DNA of 42,958 nucleotides from Firmicutes bacterium UBA4996. Lineage in GTDB: Bacteria > Bacillota > Limnochordia > Darwinibacteriales > Darwinibacteriaceae. Every line of letters begins with the position of its first letter. Positions within the stretch are counted from its first letter, which is position 1. The position numbers and the translations under genes are program-made. The DNA lies in NCBI GenBank assembly GCA_002396805.1, contig DGYW01000032.1:1-42958 (forward strand). Reading direction: 5' to 3'. Positions 7,008-16,385 of the stretch are shown piece after piece. The notes below the pieces were generated by a model. The model ran no database searches and was not told the DNA's origin. It saw only the letters and a list, made by a program, of their open reading frames with translations.

Positions 7008-8093
7008 ATGCGTTTGAGACTACCCAGAATTTCCACAAGGATTCGCCGTCGCCCATCTGCTTGGCGCAAAAGCACCCAAATTCTACCTGTCGTGGTGCTA
7101 GCCCTCTTATTCTTTGCTCTAACCTTCGGCGGGTACCACCTGCTATTTACTAACGGTGATTTTGATCATTCCTTGGCCAAGTCCCTCTTACGGTTGGGCA
7201 TGCCCTTGTCCAACGGAACCGAATATGGAGAGGTGGAGCGCTATAATCTGCGCTCCTTCATCTATGCCTTGACGAATTATGATCTACAGGATCCCCTATC
7301 TATGCTCGGGGCAACTTTGCCAATCTTACCTGAGATCACTGGACAACTTAGGGTCTGGGAGGAACGACCTTTTGTGTTCATTCAGGAACTTTCCTTTGCC
7401 CCAGACCCGGTGAGGCCACAGTCTGTAGCTCCGGAGAGGGTAGTAGTTGACATCAACAGCCCCCAGGTATTGATTTATCATACCCATACGTCCGAAATGT
7501 ATCTAGGACGTGCGGTTCCGACCAGCCAATCCTCACTTGCTCATTATAAGTTTAGGAATTTAGCTGATCCGACGATAACAGGCGTCATGGCAGTGGGTAG
7601 ACACCTTTCCAATGCCTTGAACAGTCTCGGAATTAGCACTGTGCATGAAACCCGGATTCATACCTTGCCTAGCATCAACAACTCCTATGGCAACTCTGAG
7701 AAGACAGTTCGGGAAATCCTCAGCAAACGCAAGGATTTTCAGATGGTCATTGACTTACATCGGGATGCGGGGGTTCCTAACCCTTCCCTTACGATTAATG
7801 GACGCAGTGTGGCCCGTTTGGCTATAGTGGTGGGAACTGCGGAGCGCATTCCCTTGGCCCATCCTAACTTTCAGGAAAACTTAGATTTCGCCACTAAGAT
7901 CAAAAATGTCTGTGATGAGATGTACCCTGGTCTAATGCGGCCCCTGCAGGTGCAAAAGGATGCCCGCTACAATCAACATTTACATCCCCGAAGCCTAATC
8001 ATTGAGCTCGGATCGGTAGAAAATACTGTCGAAGAAGCCCTTTTGGCAGCGGAGTTATTGGCCAGCGTTCTGGTTAGGGTACTGACGCTCTAG
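7008..8093 (+). CDS. spoIIP: Stage II sporulation protein P (SpoIIP)
   Basis: SpoIIP is the amidase and endopeptidase of the DMP peptidoglycan-degrading machine that drives engulfment of the forespore. The 361-residue protein has an Arg-rich N-terminus, one membrane helix (about 24-47), and a SpoIIP catalytic domain beginning near residue 150. The diagnostic VLIYHTHTSEMY motif is at 154-165 (His158, His160, Glu163 region), with a later IDLHRDAG motif. ATG 7008 is preferred over an upstream TTG at 6939 because of AGAAGAGGTGG just before it and because the longer form adds non-family residues. In Bacillus spoIIP directly follows gpr; here a GerM-like gene on the other strand intervenes. Confidence 0.94.
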   Translation: MRLRLPRISTRIRRRPSAWRKSTQILPVVVLALLFFALTFGGYHLLFTNGDFDHSLAKSLLRLGMPLSNGTEYGEVERYNLRSFIYALTNYDLQDPLSMLGATLPILPEITGQLRVWEERPFVFIQELSFAPDPVRPQSVAPERVVVDINSPQVLIYHTHTSEMYLGRAVPTSQSSLAHYKFRNLADPTITGVMAVGRHLSNALNSLGISTVHETRIHTLPSINNSYGNSEKTVREILSKRKDFQMVIDLHRDAGVPNPSLTINGRSVARLAIVVGTAERIPLAHPNFQENLDFATKIKNVCDEMYPGLMRPLQVQKDARYNQHLHPRSLIIELGSVENTVEEALLAAELLASVLVRVLTL

Positions 8094-8188
8094 AGTTCAA
8101 GTGGGGAATTAGATTTAAGATGCGAGGAACAGGACTTCTCCTTTTTAGGGCGAATCATTCAAGTTGTTGCCGAGAAGGAGAGAAGATT

Positions 8189-9799
8189 ATGGAGACGGAA
8201 AATCGAGAACAGGTGGCCAAGGCGGCTAGTATTGTGATGTTGGCCATCTTGGTCAGTAGAATATTGGGATTTTTGAGGGAAAGGGCAGTGACCGAAGTCT
8301 TTGGTAGAACAGCTACCACCGATGTGTTTTTCGCGGCCTTTGCCTTACCAGATTTGATGTATCAGCTTTTAGTAGGGGGAGCACTAAGCTCGGCCTTTAT
8401 TCCTGTTTTTACCCAGTATTTGGCCCGGGATGAAGAGAAAGAAGCCTGGTATGTGGCTAGCGTCTTCTTAAATATTACCGTTTTGGCCCTCTTGGTTGTG
8501 ATGGTCCTTGGAGTGATCTTCACGCCAAGTTTGGCACCTTTAGTAGGAATTGGCTTCAGTGGTGAGCAAAGGGAACTCTTAGTGTTACTGATGCGGGTTA
8601 CTTTTCCTGCAGTGTTTTTCACGGCCTTATCTGGTCTAGCCATGGGGGTCCTTAATTCCTATCAACGTTTTACCTTACCTGCCCTAGGACCTATCGTTTA
8701 TAATTTAGGGCAAATTCTTGGTGCCTATGTATTGGGTCCCTTAATGGGAATTATGGGTATGGCGGTAGGTACTATTGTGGGTGCAATGGGGAGTTTTTCC
8801 ATCCAATTTCCTGAAGTTTATCGCCGAGGTCGCAGATATTATCGCCCTCTCTTGGATTTAAAACATCCAGGAATTCGTCGCATGGGGCAGTTGATGTTGC
8901 CCGCTATCATTGGTTTATCCATTGCCCAAATCAATGTTATTGTAAGCCAAAATTTGGCCTCCACTTTGGAAACAGGTTCTATTGTGGCTTTACGCTTAGC
9001 TAATCGCCTCATTAATTTCCCTTTAGGAATTTTCGCTATGGGTATTTCCACGGCAATTTTCCCCACCTTGTCTAGACTAATTGCCAAAAAAGAGTGGGAA
9101 GAGTTCAGCCGGACCCTATTTTTCGGATTGCGGGTAGTCTTTTTTATTACCATTCCGTCCGCAATCGGTATGGCGAGTCTACGCGTACCTATTGTGAGAT
9201 TGCTTTTTGAATCTGGGGAGTTTACTGCTCTTGATACCCAGGCAACAGCCTACGCCCTCTTGTTTTACGTGCCAGGACTATTTGCCCAAGCGGCCATACA
9301 GGTGACCACGAGGGGTTATTACTCTCTCCAAGATACGAAGACTCCAGTAAAGATTGGTTTTCTGACGGTAGTAACCAATTTTCTATTAAGTGTAGCCTTG
9401 TTGCGCTGGACAAGTTTAGGATCTGGTGGTTTAGCCTTAGCCTTCTCCTTAAGTTCAATCTTAAATGTAGTCATAGCCTTAGTAATACTTGGCCGGAAGC
9501 TACAGAATTTAAGCCAGATTGGCTCAGCTTACTCACGCTTGGGTGCTACCGTGCTCAAGTCTACAATGGCCTCTCTGCTAATGGGTGGGACAGTCTACCT
9601 TGCTGCAAGTTTCTTAGAGACAGCCTTGCCAGTTAGTCGCAAGCTTGGACAGCTTCTCCAGGTTTTCGGAGCCATTGGTATGGGGATGCTCCTATATTTG
9701 GTGTTGAGTCTGCTCTTTAGGATGGAAGAAACCACTTTTATTTGGAATCTAATCAAGAATCGAATAGCCAAAAAGCAGGCAAGAGATGTTGTTGAATAG
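8189..9799 (+). CDS. murJ: Lipid II flippase MurJ (MviN family)
   Basis: This is a polytopic membrane protein of 536 residues with about 14 predicted helices. It shows MviN/MurJ hallmarks: an N-terminal VSRILGFLRERAVTEVFGRTATTDVFFAAFALPD, then LLVGGALSSAFIPVFTQ and LLFESGEFTALDTQATAYAL. MurJ flips the cell-wall precursor lipid II to the outer face of the membrane. The start at 8189 follows GAAGGAGAG and gives the family's usual N-terminus; an in-frame ATG at 8120 adds 23 unrelated residues. Its place between spoIIP and lepA is not the Bacillus order. Engulfment and cortex formation both need peptidoglycan work, but a sporulation role is speculation. Confidence 0.93.
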   Translation: METENREQVAKAASIVMLAILVSRILGFLRERAVTEVFGRTATTDVFFAAFALPDLMYQLLVGGALSSAFIPVFTQYLARDEEKEAWYVASVFLNITVLALLVVMVLGVIFTPSLAPLVGIGFSGEQRELLVLLMRVTFPAVFFTALSGLAMGVLNSYQRFTLPALGPIVYNLGQILGAYVLGPLMGIMGMAVGTIVGAMGSFSIQFPEVYRRGRRYYRPLLDLKHPGIRRMGQLMLPAIIGLSIAQINVIVSQNLASTLETGSIVALRLANRLINFPLGIFAMGISTAIFPTLSRLIAKKEWEEFSRTLFFGLRVVFFITIPSAIGMASLRVPIVRLLFESGEFTALDTQATAYALLFYVPGLFAQAAIQVTTRGYYSLQDTKTPVKIGFLTVVTNFLLSVALLRWTSLGSGGLALAFSLSSILNVVIALVILGRKLQNLSQIGSAYSRLGATVLKSTMASLLMGGTVYLAASFLETALPVSRKLGQLLQVFGAIGMGMLLYLVLSLLFRMEETTFIWNLIKNRIAKKQARDVVE

Positions 9800-9817
9800 G
9801 GTTTCGCAGGTAATTAT

Positions 9818-9845
9818 TTTGAAATTAGTCTGTTCTATGGTATAA
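9818..9845 (+). promoter_or_regulatory. Sigma-A promoter for lepA
   Basis: TTGAAA (9818-9823), a 16-base spacer and TATAAT (9840-9845) lie 39 bases upstream of the lepA ATG. Confidence 0.75.
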
Positions 9846-9884
9846 TGAAGCAGCAGATTATTCTATGAAGGAATTGGTAAAAGC

Positions 9885-11681
9885 ATGTCCCAAAAGAACA
9901 TTCGGAACTTTTGCATTATTGCCCATATTGATCATGGGAAATCCACTTTGGCTGATCGGATTTTAGAACATACCGGAACCATTACACAACGAGAAATGGC
10001 CGATCAGGTTTTGGATTCTATGGACTTAGAGCGGGAGCGGGGTATTACCATTAAGTTGCAGGCCGTCCGCTTAAATTATCGCGCTCAAGATGGGGAAGAA
10101 TACATCCTCAACCTAATTGATACTCCTGGTCACGTAGACTTTTCTTATGAGGTGTCGCGCAGTTTAGCGGCTTGTGAGGGTGCCCTTTTGGTTATCGATG
10201 CCTCTCAAGGAATCGAGGCCCAAACTTTGGCAAACCTCTATTTGGCCCTAGATCATGATCTGGAGATTATTCCCGTAATCAATAAAATTGACTTGCCTAA
10301 CGCAGATCCAGTTCGCGTCAAACAAGAATTGGAAGATAGCATTGGTATCCCTGGTGATGAGGCTGTCTTAGTTAGTGCCCGTACAGGTCAAGGCATCGAT
10401 GATATCTTAGAAGCAATAGTACAACGTATTCCAGCACCTCAAGGGGATCCCAAGGCTCCTACTAGGGCCATGATCTTTGACTCCCATTATGATCAATATC
10501 GGGGAGCCGTTGCCTATGCCCGTGTTATGGAGGGCACCATTGGAGTAGGCGATGAAATTCAAATGATGAGTACGGGACGCAAATTTGAGGTTAGTGAACT
10601 AGGGGTATTTCGACCTGCCTTGGTGGGAGTTAAATCCTTAGGGCCTGGTGATGTTGGCTGTGTAATCGCTAGTATGAAGGATGTACGGGACACTAGAGTG
10701 GGTGATACGATCACCATCGCTAATAATCCTGCTACAACAGCTCTAGCCGGGTATCGTCCCGCTAAGCCCATGGTATTTTGCGGTCTCTACCCCGTGGTTA
10801 ATGAGGAGTATTTAGATTTACGAGATGCCTTAGATAAACTTCAATTGAATGATGCGGCCCTCACCTATGAAGCGGAGTCCTCCGCAGCCCTTGGCTTTGG
10901 TTATCGTTGCGGTTTTTTAGGTTTACTCCATCTAGAGATTGTACAAGAACGTTTGGAGCGAGAATTTGACTTAAATCTAATCACTACTGCGCCTAGTGTG
11001 GTCTATCAAGTGGTTCTTACTGATGGTACGGTTAAGGAAGTTGAGAATCCAGCAGCGCTCCCAGCAATCACTAGTATCGAGTATATTGAAGAGCCTTACG
11101 TGAAGGCTTCTATTATGGTTCCTGATGAGTTTGTAGGTGCGGTTATGGATCTCTGTCAAGATCGCCGGGGCATCTTCACTAATATGGAGTATATTACTCC
11201 TGAACGGGCTCGTTTGGAGTATGAGTTACCCTTAGCGGAAATTCTAATGGATTTTTTCGATCGCCTTAAATCTCGGACGAAGGGTTATGCTTCTTTAGAC
11301 TATGAGTTAATCGGGTATCGCGAATCCGATGTGGTAAAGTTGGACATTTTACTCAATGGTAATCCTGTTGACGCCCTTTCGTGCATAGTGCATCGGGATA
11401 AGGCCCTAAATCGGGGGCGGAGTTTGGCAGAAAAACTCAAAGAAGTAATTCCTAGACAACAGTTCGAGGTCCCCATCCAAGCCGCCATCGGCAATAAGAT
11501 TATTGCCCGAGAAACGGTGCGGGCTTTGCGTAAGGATGTCTTAGCCAAGTGTTATGGTGGAGACATTAGCCGTAAACGTAAGCTTCTCGAAAAGCAAAAA
11601 GAGGGTAAAAAGCGCATGAAAAGCTTAGGAAATGTGGAGGTGCCTCAAGAGGCCTTTATGGCTATTTTGGAAGTAGAATAG
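9885..11681 (+). CDS. lepA: Elongation factor 4 (LepA) GTPase
   Basis: This 598-residue translational GTPase shows the G1 motif AHIDHGKSTL, a DxxxxERERGITIK switch region, DTPGHVDF (G3) and NKIDLP (G4). It also has the EF4-specific C-terminal domain ending with KKRMKSLGNVEVPQEAFMAIL. EF4 binds ribosomes and is thought to remodel stalled or mis-set complexes and to aid 30S biogenesis. Length and domain order are normal. It is the first gene of a likely lepA-hemW unit with its own promoter. An AAGGAATTGG site precedes the ATG. Confidence 0.97.
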   Translation: MSQKNIRNFCIIAHIDHGKSTLADRILEHTGTITQREMADQVLDSMDLERERGITIKLQAVRLNYRAQDGEEYILNLIDTPGHVDFSYEVSRSLAACEGALLVIDASQGIEAQTLANLYLALDHDLEIIPVINKIDLPNADPVRVKQELEDSIGIPGDEAVLVSARTGQGIDDILEAIVQRIPAPQGDPKAPTRAMIFDSHYDQYRGAVAYARVMEGTIGVGDEIQMMSTGRKFEVSELGVFRPALVGVKSLGPGDVGCVIASMKDVRDTRVGDTITIANNPATTALAGYRPAKPMVFCGLYPVVNEEYLDLRDALDKLQLNDAALTYEAESSAALGFGYRCGFLGLLHLEIVQERLEREFDLNLITTAPSVVYQVVLTDGTVKEVENPAALPAITSIEYIEEPYVKASIMVPDEFVGAVMDLCQDRRGIFTNMEYITPERARLEYELPLAEILMDFFDRLKSRTKGYASLDYELIGYRESDVVKLDILLNGNPVDALSCIVHRDKALNRGRSLAEKLKEVIPRQQFEVPIQAAIGNKIIARETVRALRKDVLAKCYGGDISRKRKLLEKQKEGKKRMKSLGNVEVPQEAFMAILEVE

Positions 11682-11692
11682 GATGAGTGCCC

Positions 11693-12835
11693 ATGGGAGT
11701 TTATGTTCATATTCCCTTTTGTGCGCGTAAGTGTTATTATTGTGATTTTCATTCCATAGTTGTTGGTGACCCAGCCAGCTTTAGGGAGGTAGCCAACAAC
11801 TATCTTCTTTCTGTGCGTCGTGAAGCTCTAATCTACCGCTCCGAGCTAGGTAGCCAGGCATTATCCAGCCTCTTTCTCGGTGGCGGGACGCCTAGTTTGG
11901 TACCTGCTCAAGCACTGGCTGATTTGATTTCTTTTTTACTGGATGCTTTGCCCTTTGACTCTGAGCCAGAGGTTACTATTGAAGCAAATCCTCACTCTTT
12001 AACGGACCAAGGAGTAGCCCTCTTGCGGGAAGCGGGGGTTAACCGGGTTAGCCTTGGAGTCCAAGCCTTTCAGAACTCCTTGCTTCGCTCTCTTGGGAGA
12101 CTTCATCAAGCCCACGATGTTACCACTAGTGTTCAGCTACTCAAAAACAATGGGATCAATAACATAAGTCTGGATCTGATGTATGGCTTACCTGGTCAGA
12201 CCATCCAAAATTGGCGAGAAAGCCTAGAGCGGGCAGTAGATCTTGAGCCACAGCATCTCTCCTGTTATAGCTTAATTCTAGAGGAGGGTACCCCCTTTGC
12301 TTCTTGGGAGGCGAAGGGTCTTTTGGATCTGCCTACTGACGACCAGCAAGCGGAAATGTACGAACTGGCTCGGAGACTTCTTCGGCAAGCAGGATACGAA
12401 CACTATGAAATATCCAATTTTGCCAAATCCGGCTACCAATCTACACACAACCTCTTGTATTGGGAGAACCTTCCTTTTGTGGGTTTGGGGAGTGGAGCAA
12501 CCGGATATCTTCGGGGCCAGCGTTACACTAATGTGGCCAATGTAGGGCAGTATATTGAGAGTTTAGCCCAAGGAGAAAGACCCATTGCCCAGGTCGATCA
12601 GGTTTCCCTAGAACAAGAGATGGAGGAAACCATGATGGTGGGGATGCGTCTACTTCGTGGGGTGGATGAACGGGAGTTTACGGCCCGTTTTGGACAGAGT
12701 TTTTTCCGGATTTTTGGAGAAGAGATCCAGGAGCTACTTAAGCGGGGTCTGGTAGAGTATGTGGAGGGCTTTTTACGCGTGACGGAGCGAGGTTTGTATT
12801 TAGAGAACCAAGTCTCAGCCGCTTTTTTGAAATAA
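11693..12835 (+). CDS. hemW: HemW-type radical SAM heme chaperone
   Basis: This radical SAM protein of about 380 residues is related to oxygen-independent coproporphyrinogen III oxidase. The cluster motif is near the N-terminus: HIPFCARKCYYCDF (CxxxCxxC). It is followed by the SAM-binding GGGTPSL loop and a C-terminal HemN_C domain. Position after lepA and before hrcA is the conserved place of hemW (formerly yqeR/hemN) in Firmicutes. HemW proteins bind heme and transfer it; they are generally not true decarboxylases. A GTG at 11687 is an alternative start, but AGGA at 11680-11683 is better spaced for ATG 11693. Confidence 0.92.
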   Translation: MGVYVHIPFCARKCYYCDFHSIVVGDPASFREVANNYLLSVRREALIYRSELGSQALSSLFLGGGTPSLVPAQALADLISFLLDALPFDSEPEVTIEANPHSLTDQGVALLREAGVNRVSLGVQAFQNSLLRSLGRLHQAHDVTTSVQLLKNNGINNISLDLMYGLPGQTIQNWRESLERAVDLEPQHLSCYSLILEEGTPFASWEAKGLLDLPTDDQQAEMYELARRLLRQAGYEHYEISNFAKSGYQSTHNLLYWENLPFVGLGSGATGYLRGQRYTNVANVGQYIESLAQGERPIAQVDQVSLEQEMEETMMVGMRLLRGVDEREFTARFGQSFFRIFGEEIQELLKRGLVEYVEGFLRVTERGLYLENQVSAAFLK

Positions 12836-12856
12836 ACAGCCCTGATTTTACCCCCC

Positions 12857-12885
12857 TTGACAAACAAGGGGTGAAGTGATATTTT
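12857..12885 (+). promoter_or_regulatory. Sigma-A promoter of the hrcA-grpE-dnaK-dnaJ operon
   Basis: TTGACA (12857-12862), a 17-base spacer and TATTTT (12880-12885). The expected transcription start falls just before the CIRCE operator. Confidence 0.75.
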
Positions 12886-12899
12886 ATGGTTAATCAGTG

Positions 12900-12926
12900 T
12901 TAGCACTCCCCTGTGTTGAGTGCTAA
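12900..12926 (+). promoter_or_regulatory. CIRCE operator (HrcA binding site)
   Basis: TTAGCACTC (12900-12908), nine bases, then GAGTGCTAA (12918-12926): an exact match to the CIRCE inverted repeat. HrcA bound here represses the operon; on heat shock GroEL is titrated away and HrcA loses activity. It lies in the 5' untranslated region, between the promoter and the GAGGAGGTGG ribosome site. Confidence 0.97.
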
Positions 12927-12944
12927 AGAGGAGGTGGGCAGGTA

Positions 12945-13964
12945 ATGTTAGATGAACGAAAACGACAGGTACTCAGGGCTATTATAGATAGCTATATCGA
13001 AACTGCCGAGCCAGTAGGATCTCGGACAATTGCTCGTCGGCATGATCTGGGGGTTTCTTCTGCCACAATTCGTAATGAAATGGCCGATTTAGAAGAAACA
13101 GGCTATTTACAGCAACCCCATGTTTCTGCCGGCCGAGTGCCTTCAGACAAGGGCTATCGGTTCTATGTAGACACATTAATGGAACCCCATTCTTTTTCTC
13201 CCTTGGAGTATTTGCGCGTTCAACAAGAAATCTTAGGTGCCCAACTCAGCCTAGAACGCTCCATTCATGAAGCAGCTCGGTTATTAGCGCTATTAACTCA
13301 ATCTATTTCTTTAGTCGTGGCCCCGGGCATGGACCAATTAGTGTTCAAACATTTGCAGCTGGTCGCCTTAGAGGATACAAGTATTTTGGTAACTATGGTG
13401 TTGCATCCTGGTATTGTGAAGAATCGGTTAATCCGAACTGAGCAAGAGTATTCTGCAGAGCAGATCACTGATCTCTCCACGGCTTTGAATCAGAAGCTTA
13501 AGGGCGTAACCTATCGGGACTTAGGACCAACCATTTTTTCTGAGATCATCGGGGATTATGGAGAAATAGGCCAGGTCTTGGTGGAACTACTCCTTCAGGG
13601 TCTGTCTGGTGAAAAAGGGGAACAAGTCTATGCCTCTGGTGCAGTGAATATCTTAAACCAACCTGAATTTAAGGATGTGGAACGGGCCAGGGCACTCTTG
13701 GAGGCTTTAGAACAGAAAGAGCACCTCTTAAGTGTTCTCAATCGCGCATCCCGGTCCAGTGGGGTTCAAGTTGTGATTGGTCACGAAAACCTCCATGATG
13801 TGATGCATGATTGTAGCTTGGTCACGGCCACGTATTATGTGGGTAATGACGTTGTCGGTACTTTGGGGGTCATTGGTCCGACGCGTATGGATTATGCCCG
13901 TGTGATGGCTGCAGTCGGTCTGGTTTCAAACTCACTTAGTACTCTACTAACAGAACAAAAATAG
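12945..13964 (+). CDS. hrcA: Heat-inducible transcription repressor HrcA
   Basis: This 339-residue repressor has an N-terminal winged-helix domain (about 1-75) with SSATIRNEMADLEETGYLQQPHVSAGRVPSDKGYRFYVD, the family signature. A GAF-like dimerisation region follows, and the C-terminus carries LGVIGPTRMDYARVM. It binds the CIRCE element directly upstream, so it represses its own operon. The ATG follows GAGGAGGTGG. It is first in a hrcA-grpE-dnaK-dnaJ operon, the class I heat-shock arrangement of low-GC Gram-positive bacteria. Confidence 0.97.
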   Translation: MLDERKRQVLRAIIDSYIETAEPVGSRTIARRHDLGVSSATIRNEMADLEETGYLQQPHVSAGRVPSDKGYRFYVDTLMEPHSFSPLEYLRVQQEILGAQLSLERSIHEAARLLALLTQSISLVVAPGMDQLVFKHLQLVALEDTSILVTMVLHPGIVKNRLIRTEQEYSAEQITDLSTALNQKLKGVTYRDLGPTIFSEIIGDYGEIGQVLVELLLQGLSGEKGEQVYASGAVNILNQPEFKDVERARALLEALEQKEHLLSVLNRASRSSGVQVVIGHENLHDVMHDCSLVTATYYVGNDVVGTLGVIGPTRMDYARVMAAVGLVSNSLSTLLTEQK

Positions 13965-13991
13965 CCATTTTCCGAAGAAGGGGGTACTTAC

Positions 13992-14540
13992 GTGCCAGGT
14001 AAGGATATTGTAGAAAAAGTCACGGAGGACATGGAGGTTGAAGTCGCGGATGAAGTTGAGGATCATCTGTGCCACTGTGCAGAAGAGTTGGAAAGGGAAA
14101 ACGCCCAGTTAGCTCAGCAGTTGTTGCGTCTCAAGGCCGACTTTGAGAATTTTCGGCGCAGAAGCAAGGGGCAAATGGAGTCTCTAGTGTTAGAGGCTAA
14201 TGAACAGTTATTATTAGACTTATTACCAGTCTTGGATAATTTTGAACGCGCCTTGAGTTCGCATAGCGAAGGGGACCAAGACCCTTTTTGGCAAGGCGTG
14301 CAGATGGTACAACAGGGACTGTTAACCACCCTAGCTAACCATGGTTTGCAAGCTATCGTAGCGGAAGGTCAGCCTTTTGACCCCTATTTTCACGAGGCTA
14401 TCTCCATGGAAGGGGAGGGTGGCGATTCCCTAGTGGTTGTACAACAAATTCAAACTGGTTATCTTTTAAATGGTAAGGTAATACGACATACTAAGGTTTT
14501 GGTAGGTCAGAACAAGGAGGAAGACGAATGTCAAAAGTAA
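13992..14540 (+). CDS. grpE: Nucleotide exchange factor GrpE
   Basis: This 182-residue protein has an acidic N-terminus, a long coiled coil (about 28-75, including LLRLKADFENFRRRS) and a C-terminal beta domain with FDPYFHEAIS. GrpE speeds ADP release from DnaK. The GTG start follows an AAGAAGGGGG site. Its stop overlaps the dnaK start by 13 bases, so translation is probably coupled. Confidence 0.95.
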   Translation: MPGKDIVEKVTEDMEVEVADEVEDHLCHCAEELERENAQLAQQLLRLKADFENFRRRSKGQMESLVLEANEQLLLDLLPVLDNFERALSSHSEGDQDPFWQGVQMVQQGLLTTLANHGLQAIVAEGQPFDPYFHEAISMEGEGGDSLVVVQQIQTGYLLNGKVIRHTKVLVGQNKEEDECQK

Positions 14541-16357
14541 TCGGTATCGATTTAGGAACTACAAACTCCGTTGTAGCAGTAATGGAAGCTGGCGAGCCTA
14601 TTATCATCCCTAATGCTGAAGGATCTCGTACCACGCCCTCGGTCGTGGCCTTTACTAAAGATGGTGATCGCATTGTGGGTCAGGTTGCTAAACGTCAGGC
14701 TGTAACTAATCCAGAAAGGACAATTTCGTCCATTAAACGACACATGGGTACAGACTATACCGTCGACATTGATGGTAAGAAACTCACCCCGCAAGAAATC
14801 TCCGCTATGGTTTTGCGGAAGCTAAAAGAAGAAGCTGAGGCTTACTTAGGTGAGAGTGTGAGCAAGGCTGTAATTACTGTGCCCGCCTACTTCACCGATG
14901 CCCAAAGGCAGGCTACTAAAGATGCAGGTACAATTGCTGGACTTGAGGTTTTGCGAATCATCAACGAACCAACCGCAGCGGCAGTGGCCTATGGTTTAGA
15001 CAAAGAGCATGAACAGACTGTCTTAGTCTTTGACCTCGGTGGGGGTACGTTTGATGTCTCTATTCTTGAATTAGATGAAGGATACATTGGAGTAATGGCC
15101 ACCAGCGGAAACAACCGCTTAGGCGGCGATGACTTTGATGAGCGTATTACTCAATATTTAGTCAACGAATTTAAAAAGGAAACAGGAATTGATTTAAGCA
15201 AGGATAAGATGGCTATGCAGAGGCTGAAGGAGGCTGCTGAAAAAGCCAAAATTGAGCTATCTGGCTTGCCACAGACTAATATTAACCTACCCTTCATTAG
15301 TGCATCGGCTAGTGGGCCAGCGCACTTAGACATTAATCTGAGCAGGGCCAAGTTTAACGAATTAACAGTGGATCTTGTAGAAAAGACCCTTCAGCCCATT
15401 CGTCAATCCCTTGATGATGCTGGACTAAAACCCTCCGATGTGGATCGAGTGTTATTAGTGGGTGGATCAACCCGGATTCCGGCGGTTCAAGAAGCCATTG
15501 AAAAACTCATGGGTAAAGAAGCCTACAAAGGTATTAACCCTGATGAGTGTGTGGCTTTAGGTGCCGCGGTTCAGGCCGGGGTGCTTTCGGGAGAATTTGA
15601 TCAAGGCAAAGGTTTAGTGTTGGTAGACGTAACACCCCTATCTCTCGGGATTGAAACCCTCGGTGGGGTCATGACCACCTTAATTAAGCGCAACACCAGT
15701 ATTCCGTGTAAAGAGACTCAAATCTTCACAACAGCTGCTGATAACCAGCCGGCCGTTGATATCCACGTGCTTCAAGGTGAAAGACCGATGGCAGCGGATA
15801 ACGTCACCTTAGGACGTTTTCAGCTTACAGGAATTCCTGCAGCTCCTCGTGGTATTCCCCAAATTGAGGTGACATTTGATATTGACCGCAACGGTATCGT
15901 CAATGTGGGTGCCAAGGATTTGGGAACCGGGCGAGAGCAAAGGATCACCGTTACTTCCTCAACCGGTTTAACTAAATCAGATATTGATAAGTTGGTTCAA
16001 GAAGCGGAAGAACATGCTGAAGAAGATAAGGCAAGACGAGAAGCAATCGAGCTGCGTAATCAAGCAGACAACTCTTTGTGGGCAGTAGACCGAACCTTGA
16101 ATGATCTGGGAGATAAGGTAACTCCGGAGCAAAAGGCCGAAGTTGAAACGGCTAAGGAACAGCTTAAGGCCGCTATGGAGAAAGATGATCTAGAGGAAAT
16201 CAAAGCGAAGATGAAGGACTTAGATGAAGTCTTGCATCGGATCTCCGAAAAGCTTTATCAACAATCTCAGGCCGCTTCAGAACAAGGCGGTTCCGACCAG
16301 GGGGGCTCTAGCGAGCACGAGGATATAGTGGATGCTGACTTTACTGAAGAATCTTAA
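14528..16357 (+). CDS. dnaK: Chaperone DnaK (Hsp70)
   Basis: This 609-residue Hsp70 has an ATPase domain with GIDLGTTNSVVAVMEAG, the phosphate loop VFDLGGGTFDVS and LLVGGSTRIPAVQ. A substrate domain (about 370-520) and a helical lid with an acidic tail follow. It folds and protects proteins in the cytoplasm together with GrpE and DnaJ, encoded on either side. The start follows AAGGAGGAAGACG. It lacks the 24-residue ATPase insert of proteobacterial DnaK, as usual for Firmicutes (judged from length). Confidence 0.98.
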   Translation: MSKVIGIDLGTTNSVVAVMEAGEPIIIPNAEGSRTTPSVVAFTKDGDRIVGQVAKRQAVTNPERTISSIKRHMGTDYTVDIDGKKLTPQEISAMVLRKLKEEAEAYLGESVSKAVITVPAYFTDAQRQATKDAGTIAGLEVLRIINEPTAAAVAYGLDKEHEQTVLVFDLGGGTFDVSILELDEGYIGVMATSGNNRLGGDDFDERITQYLVNEFKKETGIDLSKDKMAMQRLKEAAEKAKIELSGLPQTNINLPFISASASGPAHLDINLSRAKFNELTVDLVEKTLQPIRQSLDDAGLKPSDVDRVLLVGGSTRIPAVQEAIEKLMGKEAYKGINPDECVALGAAVQAGVLSGEFDQGKGLVLVDVTPLSLGIETLGGVMTTLIKRNTSIPCKETQIFTTAADNQPAVDIHVLQGERPMAADNVTLGRFQLTGIPAAPRGIPQIEVTFDIDRNGIVNVGAKDLGTGREQRITVTSSTGLTKSDIDKLVQEAEEHAEEDKARREAIELRNQADNSLWAVDRTLNDLGDKVTPEQKAEVETAKEQLKAAMEKDDLEEIKAKMKDLDEVLHRISEKLYQQSQAASEQGGSDQGGSSEHEDIVDADFTEES

Positions 16358-16385
16358 GTCAGCAGTAAAGAAGGCGGTGTAACGC

